Of a stretch of DNA of 43,698 nt, positions 31,514-39,991 are shown piece by piece. The notes beneath the pieces are model-generated. The model saw only the letters and a list, made by a program, of their open reading frames with translations. It was not told where the DNA came from and searched no databases. The DNA is from CAZFMJ01 sp964520045. Its GTDB lineage: Bacteria > Elusimicrobiota > Elusimicrobia > Elusimicrobiales > CAZFMJ01. The DNA is taken from NCBI GenBank assembly GCA_964520045.1, contig CAZFMJ010000019.1:1-43698 (forward strand), in the 5' to 3' direction. The first letter of the stretch is position 1. Every line of letters starts with the position of its first letter. The position numbers and the translations under genes were made by a program.

Positions 31514-33444
31514 ACGGATTCAAAATCCTGCTCGAATATTTTATTATCTAATTCTTTGATTTCCGAATAATCCTTTTTGGTCTGAAGAAGCCTTTCTCCC
31601 AAAGCGTCCATACCGGAAATCAATTCCTGCTCGGATTTTGCTCTCATCCAAATATCCATCAAAAGATCTTCAAAATCCTTCTCTTCTTCAATTTGTCCCA
31701 ATATCATATCCATCTCGCCTATAACCAGTTCAAACATATTGATTTTTTCATCAAGAATTTTAAGAAGATAATCCTCTAATGTTCCTTCTGCCGCAAAATT
31801 ATAAATAGAAACGGGTTTTTTCTGCCCAATGCGGTGTATCCGTCCCACACGCTGCTCTATTTTGGCGGGATTATATGGAAGATCGTAGTTGACCAGAGTG
31901 CGGCAAAATTGGAGATTTCTGCCCTCGCCGCCGGCTTCCGTGGAAAGCAGCACGGAAAGATTTTCCCGAAAATCCCGCACTACAGCATCCTTCCCATCGG
32001 GAGAGAGGCTGCCATGATATACGCCGGCAGAAATGCCGTTTGACAATAGAATATTATGGAGGTTTTCCATAGTTCGGCGATAATGAGTGAATACAACCAC
32101 TTTTTCTCCTCCCAGAGAGCGCAATAGGGACAACAGAGCGTCTTCCTTCGCGGTCTTGCGGATGTCGCCGGCCTTTTGACAGGCATCATCAAAAAACGCT
32201 CTGACTTCCGCCGGAAGTTTCGGATTGTTTAGGAGTTTTTTCGCTGTTTCAGCAAAGGCGGCGGGCGAACTTCCCAATTCCCGCTGCAGTGTTTGAATAA
32301 CAATTTTATTCATTCCCTGTATTTTTCCCCCGATGGTTTTTGCGGCAGACGCTGACGCGGACAATAAAAGCGTTTCTGACGAAGAATCTTCAGAAATCCC
32401 GTTTTCTTTTTCCTTGTCATCAACAGCGGAGCCGCCTGCTGATTGCGGCGGCTTTTGCCGGGAGCCGGCAGGATAAAGCGAACGTAAAAATTCAGCGACT
32501 TGTTTATAGAGAGTTTCTTCGGGCTCTGAAAATTTCAATTTTACGGTATGCGCCCGCCTGGGCGGAAGGTTTCTGTCAATTTGAGACCGTGTATTGCGTA
32601 TCATGCAATCGGACAAAAGCGCCCGAAGCTTTTCCGTGTTCTTTGGTTTGCGCGGATCGCCTTTCTCAATAAATTCTTTCTTAAAATTGCGCAAAGTATT
32701 AAGCTGGCCGGGCTTAAGTATCGTAACAAGATTGAAAAGCTCCTCCAGCTCATTCTGGACCGGAGTGGCCGTCAAAAGCAGAATGTATTTTTTATCCAAA
32801 GCATTAACAAACTGCCATGCCACAGATGTCCTGTTCCGTAAATGATGAGCTTCATCCACAAGCGCGAAATCATAATGAATGCGATGAATATTTTCGGACT
32901 GGGGCGAGCGCTTGGCATAATTAATAGAGGCGATAACAAATGGAAATGCCGCCCATGCCTTTTCGCCGGCTTTACGAAACGCTTCGTCGTCATTGGTAAT
33001 AAAATCAAGGCTGAATTTGGAAGACATCTCCTCTTTCCACTGTCCCACAAGGCCCGGCGGCGTAAGTATGAGCGCTTTCTTCACGAGGCCGCGCATAACA
33101 TATTCTTTTAAGACAATTCCGGCTTCAATTGTTTTTCCGAGCCCCACTTCATCGCACAAAAGGGCGCGGCCTTGATACCGGCGCAGCACGCGAATAGCCG
33201 TTTCTGTTTGATAAGCATATGATTCAATATTGCGAATGGCCGAAACTGAGATAAGATCCTGAAACCCCTGCACCAGAAGCAGGCGCCTGGCCGTCAGATT
33301 TAACCGATAAAATTTCAATGAATCAAATATTCCCTTTTCTAAAGTTTTTAAAATTTCAAAGCCCGTTTTTTCAAAAACAATTTCAGGGACATTGCCTGAA
33401 ACAACTTCATATGCTTTATTGGCCGGCATAAAATAATTATACAT
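31510..33444 (-). CDS. SNF2/HepA-type DEAD-box ATPase
   Basis: 644 residues. Helicase motifs are in order: Walker A DEVGLGKTIEAG (about 98), the DEAH box VDEAHHLRN (about 197), LLTATPVQN, then VVVFTHYRRTMENL, LSTEAGGEGRNLQF and QRVGRIHRIGQ (about 538). This order and the LSTEAGGEGRN motif place it in the SNF2/RapA group, which translocates on double-stranded DNA without unwinding. The N-terminal start at 33444 has GGGAAAAG just upstream; a second ATG 15 bases downstream is possible. Linker residues 315-350 are Ser/Ala-rich. Helicases of this type are common in both RNA-polymerase recycling and defence islands. Coupling to a zinc-finger protein resembles the latter, but no defence gene was recognised. 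Confidence 0.9.
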   Translation of the reverse strand: MYNYFMPANKAYEVVSGNVPEIVFEKTGFEILKTLEKGIFDSLKFYRLNLTARRLLLVQGFQDLISVSAIRNIESYAYQTETAIRVLRRYQGRALLCDEVGLGKTIEAGIVLKEYVMRGLVKKALILTPPGLVGQWKEEMSSKFSLDFITNDDEAFRKAGEKAWAAFPFVIASINYAKRSPQSENIHRIHYDFALVDEAHHLRNRTSVAWQFVNALDKKYILLLTATPVQNELEELFNLVTILKPGQLNTLRNFKKEFIEKGDPRKPKNTEKLRALLSDCMIRNTRSQIDRNLPPRRAHTVKLKFSEPEETLYKQVAEFLRSLYPAGSRQKPPQSAGGSAVDDKEKENGISEDSSSETLLLSASASAAKTIGGKIQGMNKIVIQTLQRELGSSPAAFAETAKKLLNNPKLPAEVRAFFDDACQKAGDIRKTAKEDALLSLLRSLGGEKVVVFTHYRRTMENLHNILLSNGISAGVYHGSLSPDGKDAVVRDFRENLSVLLSTEAGGEGRNLQFCRTLVNYDLPYNPAKIEQRVGRIHRIGQKKPVSIYNFAAEGTLEDYLLKILDEKINMFELVIGEMDMILGQIEEEKDFEDLLMDIWMRAKSEQELISGMDALGERLLQTKKDYSEIKELDNKIFEQDFESV

Positions 33445-33571
33445 CTTTTCCCAAAAATCCGCGGGGAACCTGAATCAACCGAGCCTATTGATGACATAGT
33501 CCAGACGCCGGAGCAGCTAGCGTAGCGGCTCAGGCATGGAGGCTTCTTCATGAGACAAATTACATTGCGCG

Positions 33572-33700
33572 ATGCGTGTTCCCCACGGACAAAGCATTTT
33601 CTACCGGCTGAACGCACAGGAGGAATTGCGCGACAGGCCGGTTGAACAGCAGAAACTAAGCTGCCGCATAATCAAAGAAGCCCTAAGACTTCGCGCATGA
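33572..33700 (+). CDS. Short ORF (42 aa), possible gene remnant
   Basis: The frame starts MRVPHGQSIFYRLNAQEELR and ends IIKEALRLRA before TGA at 33698-33700. The upstream frame stays open only a few codons, with no ribosome binding site. No family is recognised. A palindromic repeat begins directly after it. It is either a small protein or the tail of a gene broken by repeat insertion. Confidence 0.25.
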   Translation: MRVPHGQSIFYRLNAQEELRDRPVEQQKLSCRIIKEALRLRA

Positions 33701-33774
33701 CTGCCCAAACCATCCATAAAAGCGGTAAGTTTGGGCTGACCCATTCTCAATGCCTTCGAGGAAGGAACGGGACT
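33701..33774 (+). repeat. Double-hairpin palindromic element (family D)
   Basis: GCCCAAAC pairs with GTTTGGGC, and CCCATTC with GAACGGG. AAAGCGGTAAGT and CTCAATGCCTTCGAGG match the loops of copies at 1269-1349 and 3572-3647. It lies just upstream of the DinG-type gene. Confidence 0.8.
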
Positions 33775-33786
33775 ATCGGCATTTGA

Positions 33787-33800
33787 TATAATTCCGGGAA
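33787..33800 (+). promoter_or_regulatory. -10 box next to the DinG-type start codon
   Basis: TATAAT at 33787-33792 is 7 bases before the ATG. Transcription would begin at or near the A of the start codon, implying a leaderless mRNA. The -35 region lies in the palindrome and is poor. Confidence 0.45.
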
Positions 33801-35845
33801 TGCTTTCCCAAACCGCTAAAACGCCGCCCCATGCTGAATTCTCTCCGAATTCCTTTTTTTCCAAAAACGGAATTCTGTCAAAATTAATAAAGGATTTTGA
33901 ACCGCGGAAACAGCAGGAAGAGATGGCATCCGCCGTTTACCGCGCGATAACCGAAAACAAGCATCTTATCGCGGAGGCCGGCACGGGAGTGGGCAAATCT
34001 CTGGCATACTTAATACCCTCCGCATTCTGGGCGGCTGCCAACAAGAAAAAGGTCATTGTCGCCACATACACGAAAGCCCTTCAGGAACAGCTGTATAAAA
34101 AAGACCTTCCCATAGTTCAGTCGGCTCTCAAACAAGCCGGCATGCCGTTTAAATATTTCCTGCTCATGGGCTCCGCGAATTATTTATGTTTATCCAGACT
34201 GCGCAGAAGCATAAAATACGGCCCCGATCTTTTTGACGCGGAGGAATTCAAGCGCGCTGCGGACAAACTGCTTGAATGGGCGGACAATGCCGGCAGCGGC
34301 AGAAGACAGGAAATACCGTTCAGGACCCCTCACAATATCTGGGAAAGCGTGTGCCGGGACACTGAAATGTGTCTGGGGAAAAAATGCGGGCTCAGGGCTG
34401 CGTGTCTATACCAGAAAGAAGTTTCCCTTGCAAAGCAGGCGGATATTCTGATCGCGAATCAGCATCTTTTCTTCGCCGGCATTCCGGTCCCCGCATTTGA
34501 CGCCGTAATTTTCGACGAAGCCCAGAATCTGGAGGAAGTCGCCTCTGATTTTCTGGGATTTTCATTCACGAATAAGCAGTTAAAACGGTTTTTGGACGAC
34601 ATTTATAACCGCAAGTCGGGCAGGGGCCTGGTTAAAACGCTGAAAAATCAGCCCGCCGGCTGGCAGGAAGAGATCCGGCAGGCTGTGGACGACGTTCATT
34701 TTTCGGCAAGGATATTCTTTCAGGATATCCTGAATAAATCGGGTTTTGACGGTTTCGGCGCCCAACGGTCAAAGACTAAACGGATCAGAGAGGCGAATAT
34801 CGCTCCGGATAATCTTTCCGAACCCCTGCATGAGCTGGCCGGAGCGCTTTCCGAGACCGCCGGACGCATTCAAACCCCCGAAGAAGAAGCTGAGATCAAG
34901 GCCTATATGAACAGATGCCTGCTTATGACGGGACATCTCAAAGCTTTTATGCAGTGCGATAGCAAAGAACATTCCTATTGGATTGAAACCGCCGTATCCG
35001 GAAGAAACCCGCATATTTCGCTGAATATGGCGCCGGTGGATATTTCAACCGCTTTAAAACAAGAGCTTTTTGACAAGAACCGTCCCGTGATTTTGACTTC
35101 GGCCACCATGGCGGTTAACGGGTCTTTTGCCATGATAAAATCGCGGCTGGGGCTTGAGCAGAATTTGGAAACCCTGCTGGATTCTCCTTTTGATTATGAA
35201 AAGCAGGCCGTAATTTACATAGCGGACGATATTCCGGACCCCAAAGACGGCGAAGAGTATGAAAAAGCCGTTATTGAACGCTGCCCGGAAATTTTCAGGA
35301 TAATCAAAAACGGGATTTTTGTTTTATTTACCAGCTGGAGATTATTGGAAAGATCTTCCCATGCCTTTTCCGGTGTTGCGGACGGCAGGCCGGTGTTAAA
35401 ACAAGGTGACGATACTCCGGATCGTCTCCTGAACGAATTCAAAGCGCGCGGAAACGCGATCCTGCTGGCCACGGACACCTTCTGGCAGGGCGTCGACGTT
35501 CAAGGCCCGGCGTTATCCTGCGTGATAATAACAAGACTCCCTTTTCTTTCGCCTGATTCGCCGCTTGAAGAAGCCAGAATAGAATGGCTGTCCGCTAAAG
35601 GCATAGACAGTTTCACGGAATATACGCTTCCCAAGGCGGTCGTGAAATTCAGGCAGGGATTCGGACGGCTGATAAGAAGCAGGACCGATTCCGGCGCCGT
35701 GGTCATTTTAGACCCGCGGATAATAACCCGGCCGTACGGCGCGATGTTCCTGCGTTCCGTGCCGAAATGCGGACAGGCCGGCAGTTTAGACGAACTTAAG
35801 CGGTTTTTTGCAAAAACCGCCGATACTCTTCCGGCCGCCGGCTGA
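33800..35845 (+). CDS. DinG-type (XPD-like) helicase
   Basis: 681 residues. Walker A is AEAGTGVGKS near residue 60. The FeS-cluster cysteines are CLSRLRRS (about 131) and CRDTEMCLGKKCGLRAAC (about 185-202), the four-Cys arrangement of XPD/DinG helicases. Motif II is DEAQNLEE (about 240). The C-terminal helicase motifs are TDTFWQGVDVQGPALS and FRQGFGRLIRSRTDSG. DinG helicases unwind DNA 5' to 3' and act in repair and replication of structured templates. The N-terminus (FSKNGILSKLIKDFEPRKQQ) fits the family start, supporting the ATG at 33800 in spite of the missing leader. The gene is monocistronic between divergent or unrelated neighbours. Confidence 0.92.
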   Translation: MLSQTAKTPPHAEFSPNSFFSKNGILSKLIKDFEPRKQQEEMASAVYRAITENKHLIAEAGTGVGKSLAYLIPSAFWAAANKKKVIVATYTKALQEQLYKKDLPIVQSALKQAGMPFKYFLLMGSANYLCLSRLRRSIKYGPDLFDAEEFKRAADKLLEWADNAGSGRRQEIPFRTPHNIWESVCRDTEMCLGKKCGLRAACLYQKEVSLAKQADILIANQHLFFAGIPVPAFDAVIFDEAQNLEEVASDFLGFSFTNKQLKRFLDDIYNRKSGRGLVKTLKNQPAGWQEEIRQAVDDVHFSARIFFQDILNKSGFDGFGAQRSKTKRIREANIAPDNLSEPLHELAGALSETAGRIQTPEEEAEIKAYMNRCLLMTGHLKAFMQCDSKEHSYWIETAVSGRNPHISLNMAPVDISTALKQELFDKNRPVILTSATMAVNGSFAMIKSRLGLEQNLETLLDSPFDYEKQAVIYIADDIPDPKDGEEYEKAVIERCPEIFRIIKNGIFVLFTSWRLLERSSHAFSGVADGRPVLKQGDDTPDRLLNEFKARGNAILLATDTFWQGVDVQGPALSCVIITRLPFLSPDSPLEEARIEWLSAKGIDSFTEYTLPKAVVKFRQGFGRLIRSRTDSGAVVILDPRIITRPYGAMFLRSVPKCGQAGSLDELKRFFAKTADTLPAAG

Positions 35846-35875
35846 TATTCATTTCGCTTCGCCTGTCCGGATTCG

Positions 35876-35945
35876 TATAATAATAACGGCGGAGGTTAGT
35901 TTTAAAAAGCAGCATCCGTAAAATTGTTCCGTTTCAGGAGGGAGG
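35876..35945 (+). promoter_or_regulatory. Likely promoter and ribosome binding site of the Sel1 gene
   Basis: TATAAT (35876-35881) is preceded by a poor -35. A leader of about 60 bases follows, with AGGAGGG and GGAGG (35936-35945) just before the ATG at 35950. Confidence 0.45.
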
Positions 35946-35949
35946 TTAA

Positions 35950-36996
35950 ATGACCGCGCTTAAATTTTTTACGGCGGCCCTGCTGGCCGGTTTCAGCATG
36001 GCGCCGGTTTTCGCGAAAGTTCATCAGGCGCATAAGCCCGCCGTCAAAACAGGCGCGGGCATCGCCGCCGGCTCAAAAACCGATTTAAAAAAAATTGAGA
36101 AACAAAATTTTAAAGAACTTAAAAAAAGAGCCGAATCGGAAGACGCCGACGCTCAATTTGAGCTTGCCGAGATATATTACAGCGGACAAGGCGCAAAACA
36201 GGATTACAAAAAGGCGTTTCAATGGTATGAAAAATCCGCCGGACAAAAAACGGCGCGGGCCCTGTTTAAATTGGGGCTTATCTATGACGCGGGCAAAGGC
36301 GTGGCGCGCAATCCCAAAAAAGCTCTTTCCTGTTATTACGACCTGCGCGAACAATATCTTACGAAGGCGATAGAAAACAACGGGGAAACCGGAGACGAAA
36401 GCGAAGAAACGTATAAAGACGTCTACCTGTTCCCGGTGACAAAGGAGCAGGCCGATGCCGGCGACACAGCCGCGCAGGCTAAAGTGGGACAAATGTATTT
36501 ATCGGGAGAAGGCACCGAGCGGGATACGGAAAAAGCTTTTGAATATTTGTCAAAAGCCGCGGACTCGGGAATCGCGGACGCCCAATTCAGCATGGGGCGC
36601 CTTTATTGGGAAGGCGAAGGCGTAAAAAAAAGCCAGACGGAAGCCGTTCAATGGTACGAAAAAGCGGCTGAACAAAACAGAAGATATCAGGAGAGGCTGG
36701 GAGATATGTACGCCGGCGGCGTTAATTTTATCAAAGATTACAAAAAGGCCGTTAAATGGTATACGAAAGCCGCGGAATCAGGATCGCCGGACGCGCAATC
36801 CGATTTGGGAAGCATTTATACGGAGCTGGAAGATTACTTTCAGGCGTATAAATGGCTTATTCTGGCCCTGAGGAACGAAAGTATCCCGGCATATTACAGT
36901 TTAGCCAAGGCTAACGGCAGACTTACTCAGACCCAGATCGAAGAAGCGCAGTTATGGGCTGAAGGAATGTTCAAGAAAAATCAAGGCAGCTTTTAA
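35950..36996 (+). CDS. Secreted Sel1-like repeat protein
   Basis: 348 residues. A signal peptide (MTALKFFTAALLAGFSMAPVFA) is followed by five or six Sel1-type tetratricopeptide repeats with their typical spacing: FELAEIYYSGQGAKQDYKKA, AKVGQMYLSGEGTERDTEKA and FSMGRLYWEGEGVKKSQTEA. The repeats carry the conserved G-x-G-V/A and Y/W-x-KAA motifs. Such proteins act as periplasmic scaffolds in protein-protein contacts; the partner is unknown. The ATG has a strong GGAGG. A long Lys/Glu stretch (KTDLKKIEKQNFKELKKRA) joins signal peptide and repeats. Confidence 0.85.
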   Translation: MTALKFFTAALLAGFSMAPVFAKVHQAHKPAVKTGAGIAAGSKTDLKKIEKQNFKELKKRAESEDADAQFELAEIYYSGQGAKQDYKKAFQWYEKSAGQKTARALFKLGLIYDAGKGVARNPKKALSCYYDLREQYLTKAIENNGETGDESEETYKDVYLFPVTKEQADAGDTAAQAKVGQMYLSGEGTERDTEKAFEYLSKAADSGIADAQFSMGRLYWEGEGVKKSQTEAVQWYEKAAEQNRRYQERLGDMYAGGVNFIKDYKKAVKWYTKAAESGSPDAQSDLGSIYTELEDYFQAYKWLILALRNESIPAYYSLAKANGRLTQTQIEEAQLWAEGMFKKNQGSF

Positions 36997-37144
36997 GCTC
37001 TGCGCGGAATATCGGGTGAATTGGGACTTTGACCGCGGTTGCCAACAGTTAATCGCGTCTTTTTGCAACCGGAAAAAGAAGGATAGATTCAATGCGGTGT
37101 TTTTTTGGTATAGTAAATTACATGACAAGTTCAGGAGATATAAT

Positions 37145-37885
37145 ATGAACAATATTCTCAGATGTTATATTCTTTTAGTCGCGCTGATATTCAACCCGTT
37201 TTTTTCCTCAGCGGCGGTCTTTCCGGACAAGCCCGGCAAACAGGATTTCTTTGCGGATGAAGCCAATGTCATAGCCGCGCCGGAGCGGAAGATTATTAAT
37301 GATATCGCGGGGAAAATTCTAAAGGAAGAACAGATACCTCTTTTTGTCGTTACCATACCCTCGCTTGCCGATAAACAGGCGGCCGAATACACCATTGAAA
37401 AATACGCGTATGAGCTGTTCAATAAGTGGGGGATCGGCTCTCCCAAAAGGAACTTAGGCATGCTCCTGCTTGTTTCGGTCGGGGACCGCCGCGCGCGCAT
37501 AGAATTGGGGACGGATTGGGGATTTTCCTATAATCAATCCGCCAAGGAAGTGATAGACACTCTTATTGTCCCGCAGTTCAGGAAAAAAAACTATTCGCAG
37601 GGAATACTTGCCGGCGCGCAGGGAATGGACGCTTTAGCCAGAGGTTTGGCCATTCCTAAACCCAAAAGTCCATGGTGGATAGGTCCGCTTCTTATCGGAC
37701 TGTTTGCCCTTATAATTTTTATTATTTTCAACCTGTTTAAATCCGGCCGGTCCGGCTGGGGATGGGCGCTTATAGCCGGATTGGGAATGCTTATCTTTTT
37801 CATGCTGCGGGCCACGGCCTCCGGAAGCGGGGGGGGATTCGGCGGCGGTTCGTCGGGAGGAGGCGGAGCCTCCGGATCGTGGTAA
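37145..37885 (+). CDS. TPM-domain membrane protein (YgcG-like)
   Basis: 246 residues from the ATG at 37145, with AGGAG at 37133-37137. An upstream in-frame reading would extend into a leader without support. After a signal peptide or anchor (LLVALIFNPFFSSAA), residues 30-165 are a TPM domain: ADEANVIAAPERKIINDIAG, LFVVTIPSL, IGSPKRNLGMLLLVSV and RARIELGTDWGFS. One or two transmembrane helices (about 175-225) follow, and the tail is Gly/Ser-rich (GSGGGFGGGSSGGGGASGSW), typical of YgcG/TPM membrane proteins. Its role in envelope maintenance is not defined. A second TPM gene follows downstream on the same strand. Confidence 0.87.
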   Translation: MNNILRCYILLVALIFNPFFSSAAVFPDKPGKQDFFADEANVIAAPERKIINDIAGKILKEEQIPLFVVTIPSLADKQAAEYTIEKYAYELFNKWGIGSPKRNLGMLLLVSVGDRRARIELGTDWGFSYNQSAKEVIDTLIVPQFRKKNYSQGILAGAQGMDALARGLAIPKPKSPWWIGPLLIGLFALIIFIIFNLFKSGRSGWGWALIAGLGMLIFFMLRATASGSGGGFGGGSSGGGGASGSW

Positions 37886-37918
37886 GGGAATAAAACACAG
37901 TAGATAGCAGATAGCGTT

Positions 37919-38071
37919 TCAGTCCCATTCTCAAATCTTTTAAGGAAAGCATGGACTGATTTTTATGATTGAATATGATTTTTTTTGTTTGAAAAAAAAC
38001 TTTGCGTTTAATCTTGTATTTGCGATTATCCGCATTTATCATATGCATCTGCGTCATCTGCGTTCCATATA
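37919..38071. repeat. Half family D element and a GCGTCATCTGCG-type repeat
   Basis: TCAGTCC (37919-37925) pairs with GGACTGA (37953-37959), and CATTCTCAAATCTTTTAAGG in between matches the second hairpin of family D. From 38011 to 38071 is a repeat of TTTGCGATTATCCGC/CATCTGCGTCATCTGCG type. No gene is seen in 37886-38099. Confidence 0.65.
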
Positions 38072-38099
38072 TTATTGTTGAGTAGTTCTGGAGGGATCG

Positions 38100-38780
38100 A
38101 TGAAAAGTATAAATCAATTATTTACCGAGAATGAAAAAAATGCCGTGCGGCAGGCGGTAACCGACGCGGAGCGCAAAACATCCGGAGAAATTATGCCGGT
38201 AGTCGCCTCAAGCTCCGGACGCTATGACAGGGCGGAGGATATCTTCGGAATTCTGACCGCCTTGACCGCGGTCTCTCTGGCATGGTGGTTTTTTCAGGAT
38301 ATCGTTTTTATATCGGACGATTGGCATGTATATCCCGCCATAAACCTTAATCTGGCGTATATACTCGCGGCTTTTGCCGCAGGTTTTATCGCGGGTTCCT
38401 CCGCCGCGACATATTTTCCATCTCTAAAACTGCCTTTTCTTACGAACGCGGAAATAGACCATGAAGTGGAACGCAGCGCCGCGGCCGCTTTTCACAGGCG
38501 CCATGTGCGCTGCACCAAAGGCGCGACCGGCATTCTGATCTATATCTCTCTCTTTGAACACAGGGTGCGCGTGCTTCCGGATGATTCCATAAGGGAAAAA
38601 TTCGGCGCTCAGGATTGGGAAAAAATACGCGACATGATAACGGAAGGCATGCGCGCCGGACGGCCGGCGGAGGGATTATGCAGGGCCGTAACCGAATGCG
38701 GGGAACTTCTGGCGGGCAAATTCCCGATACAGCCCGGCGATGTCAACGAACTGTCGAATGACCTGCAGCTGATAGACTGA
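38100..38780 (+). CDS. TPM-domain protein with internal membrane helices
   Basis: 226 residues. It opens with a TPM-like N-terminal helix (LFTENEKNAVRQAVTDAERK then TSGEIMPVVA). Two transmembrane helices (about 50-70 and 83-105) interrupt the domain. The rest of the TPM domain (HVRCTKGATGILIYISLFEH, VRVLPDDSIREKF) follows. This insertion is characteristic of the short, non-YgcG TPM family. GGAGGG lies before the ATG. It is the second of two adjacent TPM genes, separated by a repeat-filled gap of about 214 bases, so cotranscription is uncertain. The two proteins may assemble together. Confidence 0.83.
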   Translation: MKSINQLFTENEKNAVRQAVTDAERKTSGEIMPVVASSSGRYDRAEDIFGILTALTAVSLAWWFFQDIVFISDDWHVYPAINLNLAYILAAFAAGFIAGSSAATYFPSLKLPFLTNAEIDHEVERSAAAAFHRRHVRCTKGATGILIYISLFEHRVRVLPDDSIREKFGAQDWEKIRDMITEGMRAGRPAEGLCRAVTECGELLAGKFPIQPGDVNELSNDLQLID

Positions 38781-38812
38781 CGCTGCGTATTACACGCATG
38801 GAAAAACGCCGG

Positions 38813-39790
38813 TCACGCTCCGGCATACAGACTTTCAAATCTCCGTATGATGCGCGCGTTTAATTCTTCCGCGGACTGCAGACCGAGGTCACCGAACTTA
38901 ATTTCTTTAAATTTTCTGGCGAGCACTTTATCCTCGCTGTTAAGGTAATTTTTCATGCCTTCGGCATTAGCGCCGCCGGCCTCTTCGGCGCAGGCGATAA
39001 GAAGCTGTTTGAGCATTTCCGCCGCTTTGGAAGCCGTCATTCCGTGTTTGAGATATTTCTGCCAGAAATAGGCGCGAGCCGGATTGAACAACGAATATTC
39101 ATTTTTTTCCGAGCCGTCATCCCCCGCCGTCCGCATTTCGGCCAGATTTCTTCCGCTTATGCGGGGAACCCCCGTGACCGCGGCGGCGAAGATATCCGCG
39201 AAGAGTTCTTCATACGGAGTGACGGATAACTTATAAACTTTATTCCGGTTATTTTCCGGCGTGCGTTTTTTCAGAAGTTCGTTAAAGGCTTTAGTCAAAG
39301 TTTCGTTATCGGCGCCGCCCGCCTTTAACGAATCGAGTTTTTGGATATCTTCGGCTTCGCCCTTTTCCAAAGCGGCGGACGCGTCCAAAAACCGGCGGAA
39401 AGCGGGAAAATCCGTTTTTAAATACCCGAGCATGACGGCATGCCCTATTTCGTGAAATAACGCATTGCGGAAACCGTCCACGGTTTCCTTCTTAATCACC
39501 TCTACGGCGATCTCGTCCCCTCCGTAAGAACATTTGCCCGTGGTCGCCGGTTCCAAAAGACAGGCGCCCTCGTCTACGTCTTTTACGGAGATCTTTGCCG
39601 AGTCTATGACGTCCGCTCCGCCCGCGGCCTGAAACGCTATTTTTTTAGCTGCGGATAAATCGGCCGAAAAGCCCGCGGATTTTATATAAGGGCCTATGCT
39701 TTTATGCGCGGTCTCAAATACCATTTCCCCGGCATGAGCGCCGGCGCCTGCCGCAAATACCGCCAAACACATCGTTATTAAAGGTTTCAT
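38813..39790 (-). CDS. Secreted HExxH-type metalloprotease-like protein, paralogue 1
   Basis: 325 residues with a signal peptide (MKPLITMCLAVFAAGAGAHA). NALFHEIGHAVMLGYL (HEIGH at about 113-117) is a zinc-binding HExxH helix, and YEELFADIFAAAVTGVP at about 196 offers a downstream Glu/Asp ligand. The mature chain contains a few Cys (ACLL, KCSYGG, ACAEE). I do not recognise the family by name. The product of 39992-40996 is a clear paralogue, sharing ALFHE[IL]GH, ELFAD..[AS]AAVT and a similar later segment (NPARAYFWQKYLKHG). A periplasmic or secreted peptidase is the simplest reading; activity is not proven. It faces its paralogue divergently across a 201-base gap. Confidence 0.75.
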   Translation of the reverse strand: MKPLITMCLAVFAAGAGAHAGEMVFETAHKSIGPYIKSAGFSADLSAAKKIAFQAAGGADVIDSAKISVKDVDEGACLLEPATTGKCSYGGDEIAVEVIKKETVDGFRNALFHEIGHAVMLGYLKTDFPAFRRFLDASAALEKGEAEDIQKLDSLKAGGADNETLTKAFNELLKKRTPENNRNKVYKLSVTPYEELFADIFAAAVTGVPRISGRNLAEMRTAGDDGSEKNEYSLFNPARAYFWQKYLKHGMTASKAAEMLKQLLIACAEEAGGANAEGMKNYLNSEDKVLARKFKEIKFGDLGLQSAEELNARIIRRFESLYAGA

Positions 39791-39810
39791 GGTTTTCCGC
39801 CCCCCGTCCT

Positions 39811-39934
39811 TTGATTTATCACCCTAATCTAAGTATAAGCCCTGATAATATAAAGAGCGAGGGGGTAAAGTCCTATCTCGACGCCGCCTTTCAGCCTATG
39901 CGCAAATAGGCCCAAAGTCTGCCGCCGCATAGGC
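39811..39934 (+). promoter_or_regulatory. Promoter and structured leader of the second metalloprotease gene
   Basis: TTGATT (39811-39816) and TATAAG (39834-39839) are 17 bases apart. In the leader, GCCTATGCG (39894-39902) can pair with CGCATAGGC (39926-39934), or its GCCTAT can pair with ATAGGC (39906-39911). The two hairpins exclude each other, like a switch or attenuator. No known riboswitch family is recognised. The ribosome binding site GCGGGGG follows at 39978-39984. Confidence 0.45.
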
Positions 39935-39991
39935 CCCTTAACCCTCGAAAAAACTTCCCCGGCGCGTTAAACTCATAGCGGGGGAAAAATC

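Noticed and set aside
37036..37071. CGGTTGC/GCAACCG inverted repeat before the first TPM gene
   Set aside because: The stem is short, the loop is 22 bases and there is no T-run or known motif. It may be chance.
38781..38826. Terminator between the second TPM gene and the first metalloprotease gene
   Set aside because: GCCGG/CCGGC forms a short stem but no T-run follows on either strand.
39894..39934. Known riboswitch (c-di-GMP, preQ1 or similar)
   Set aside because: I could not match the conserved core of any family, so it is only reported as a structured leader.
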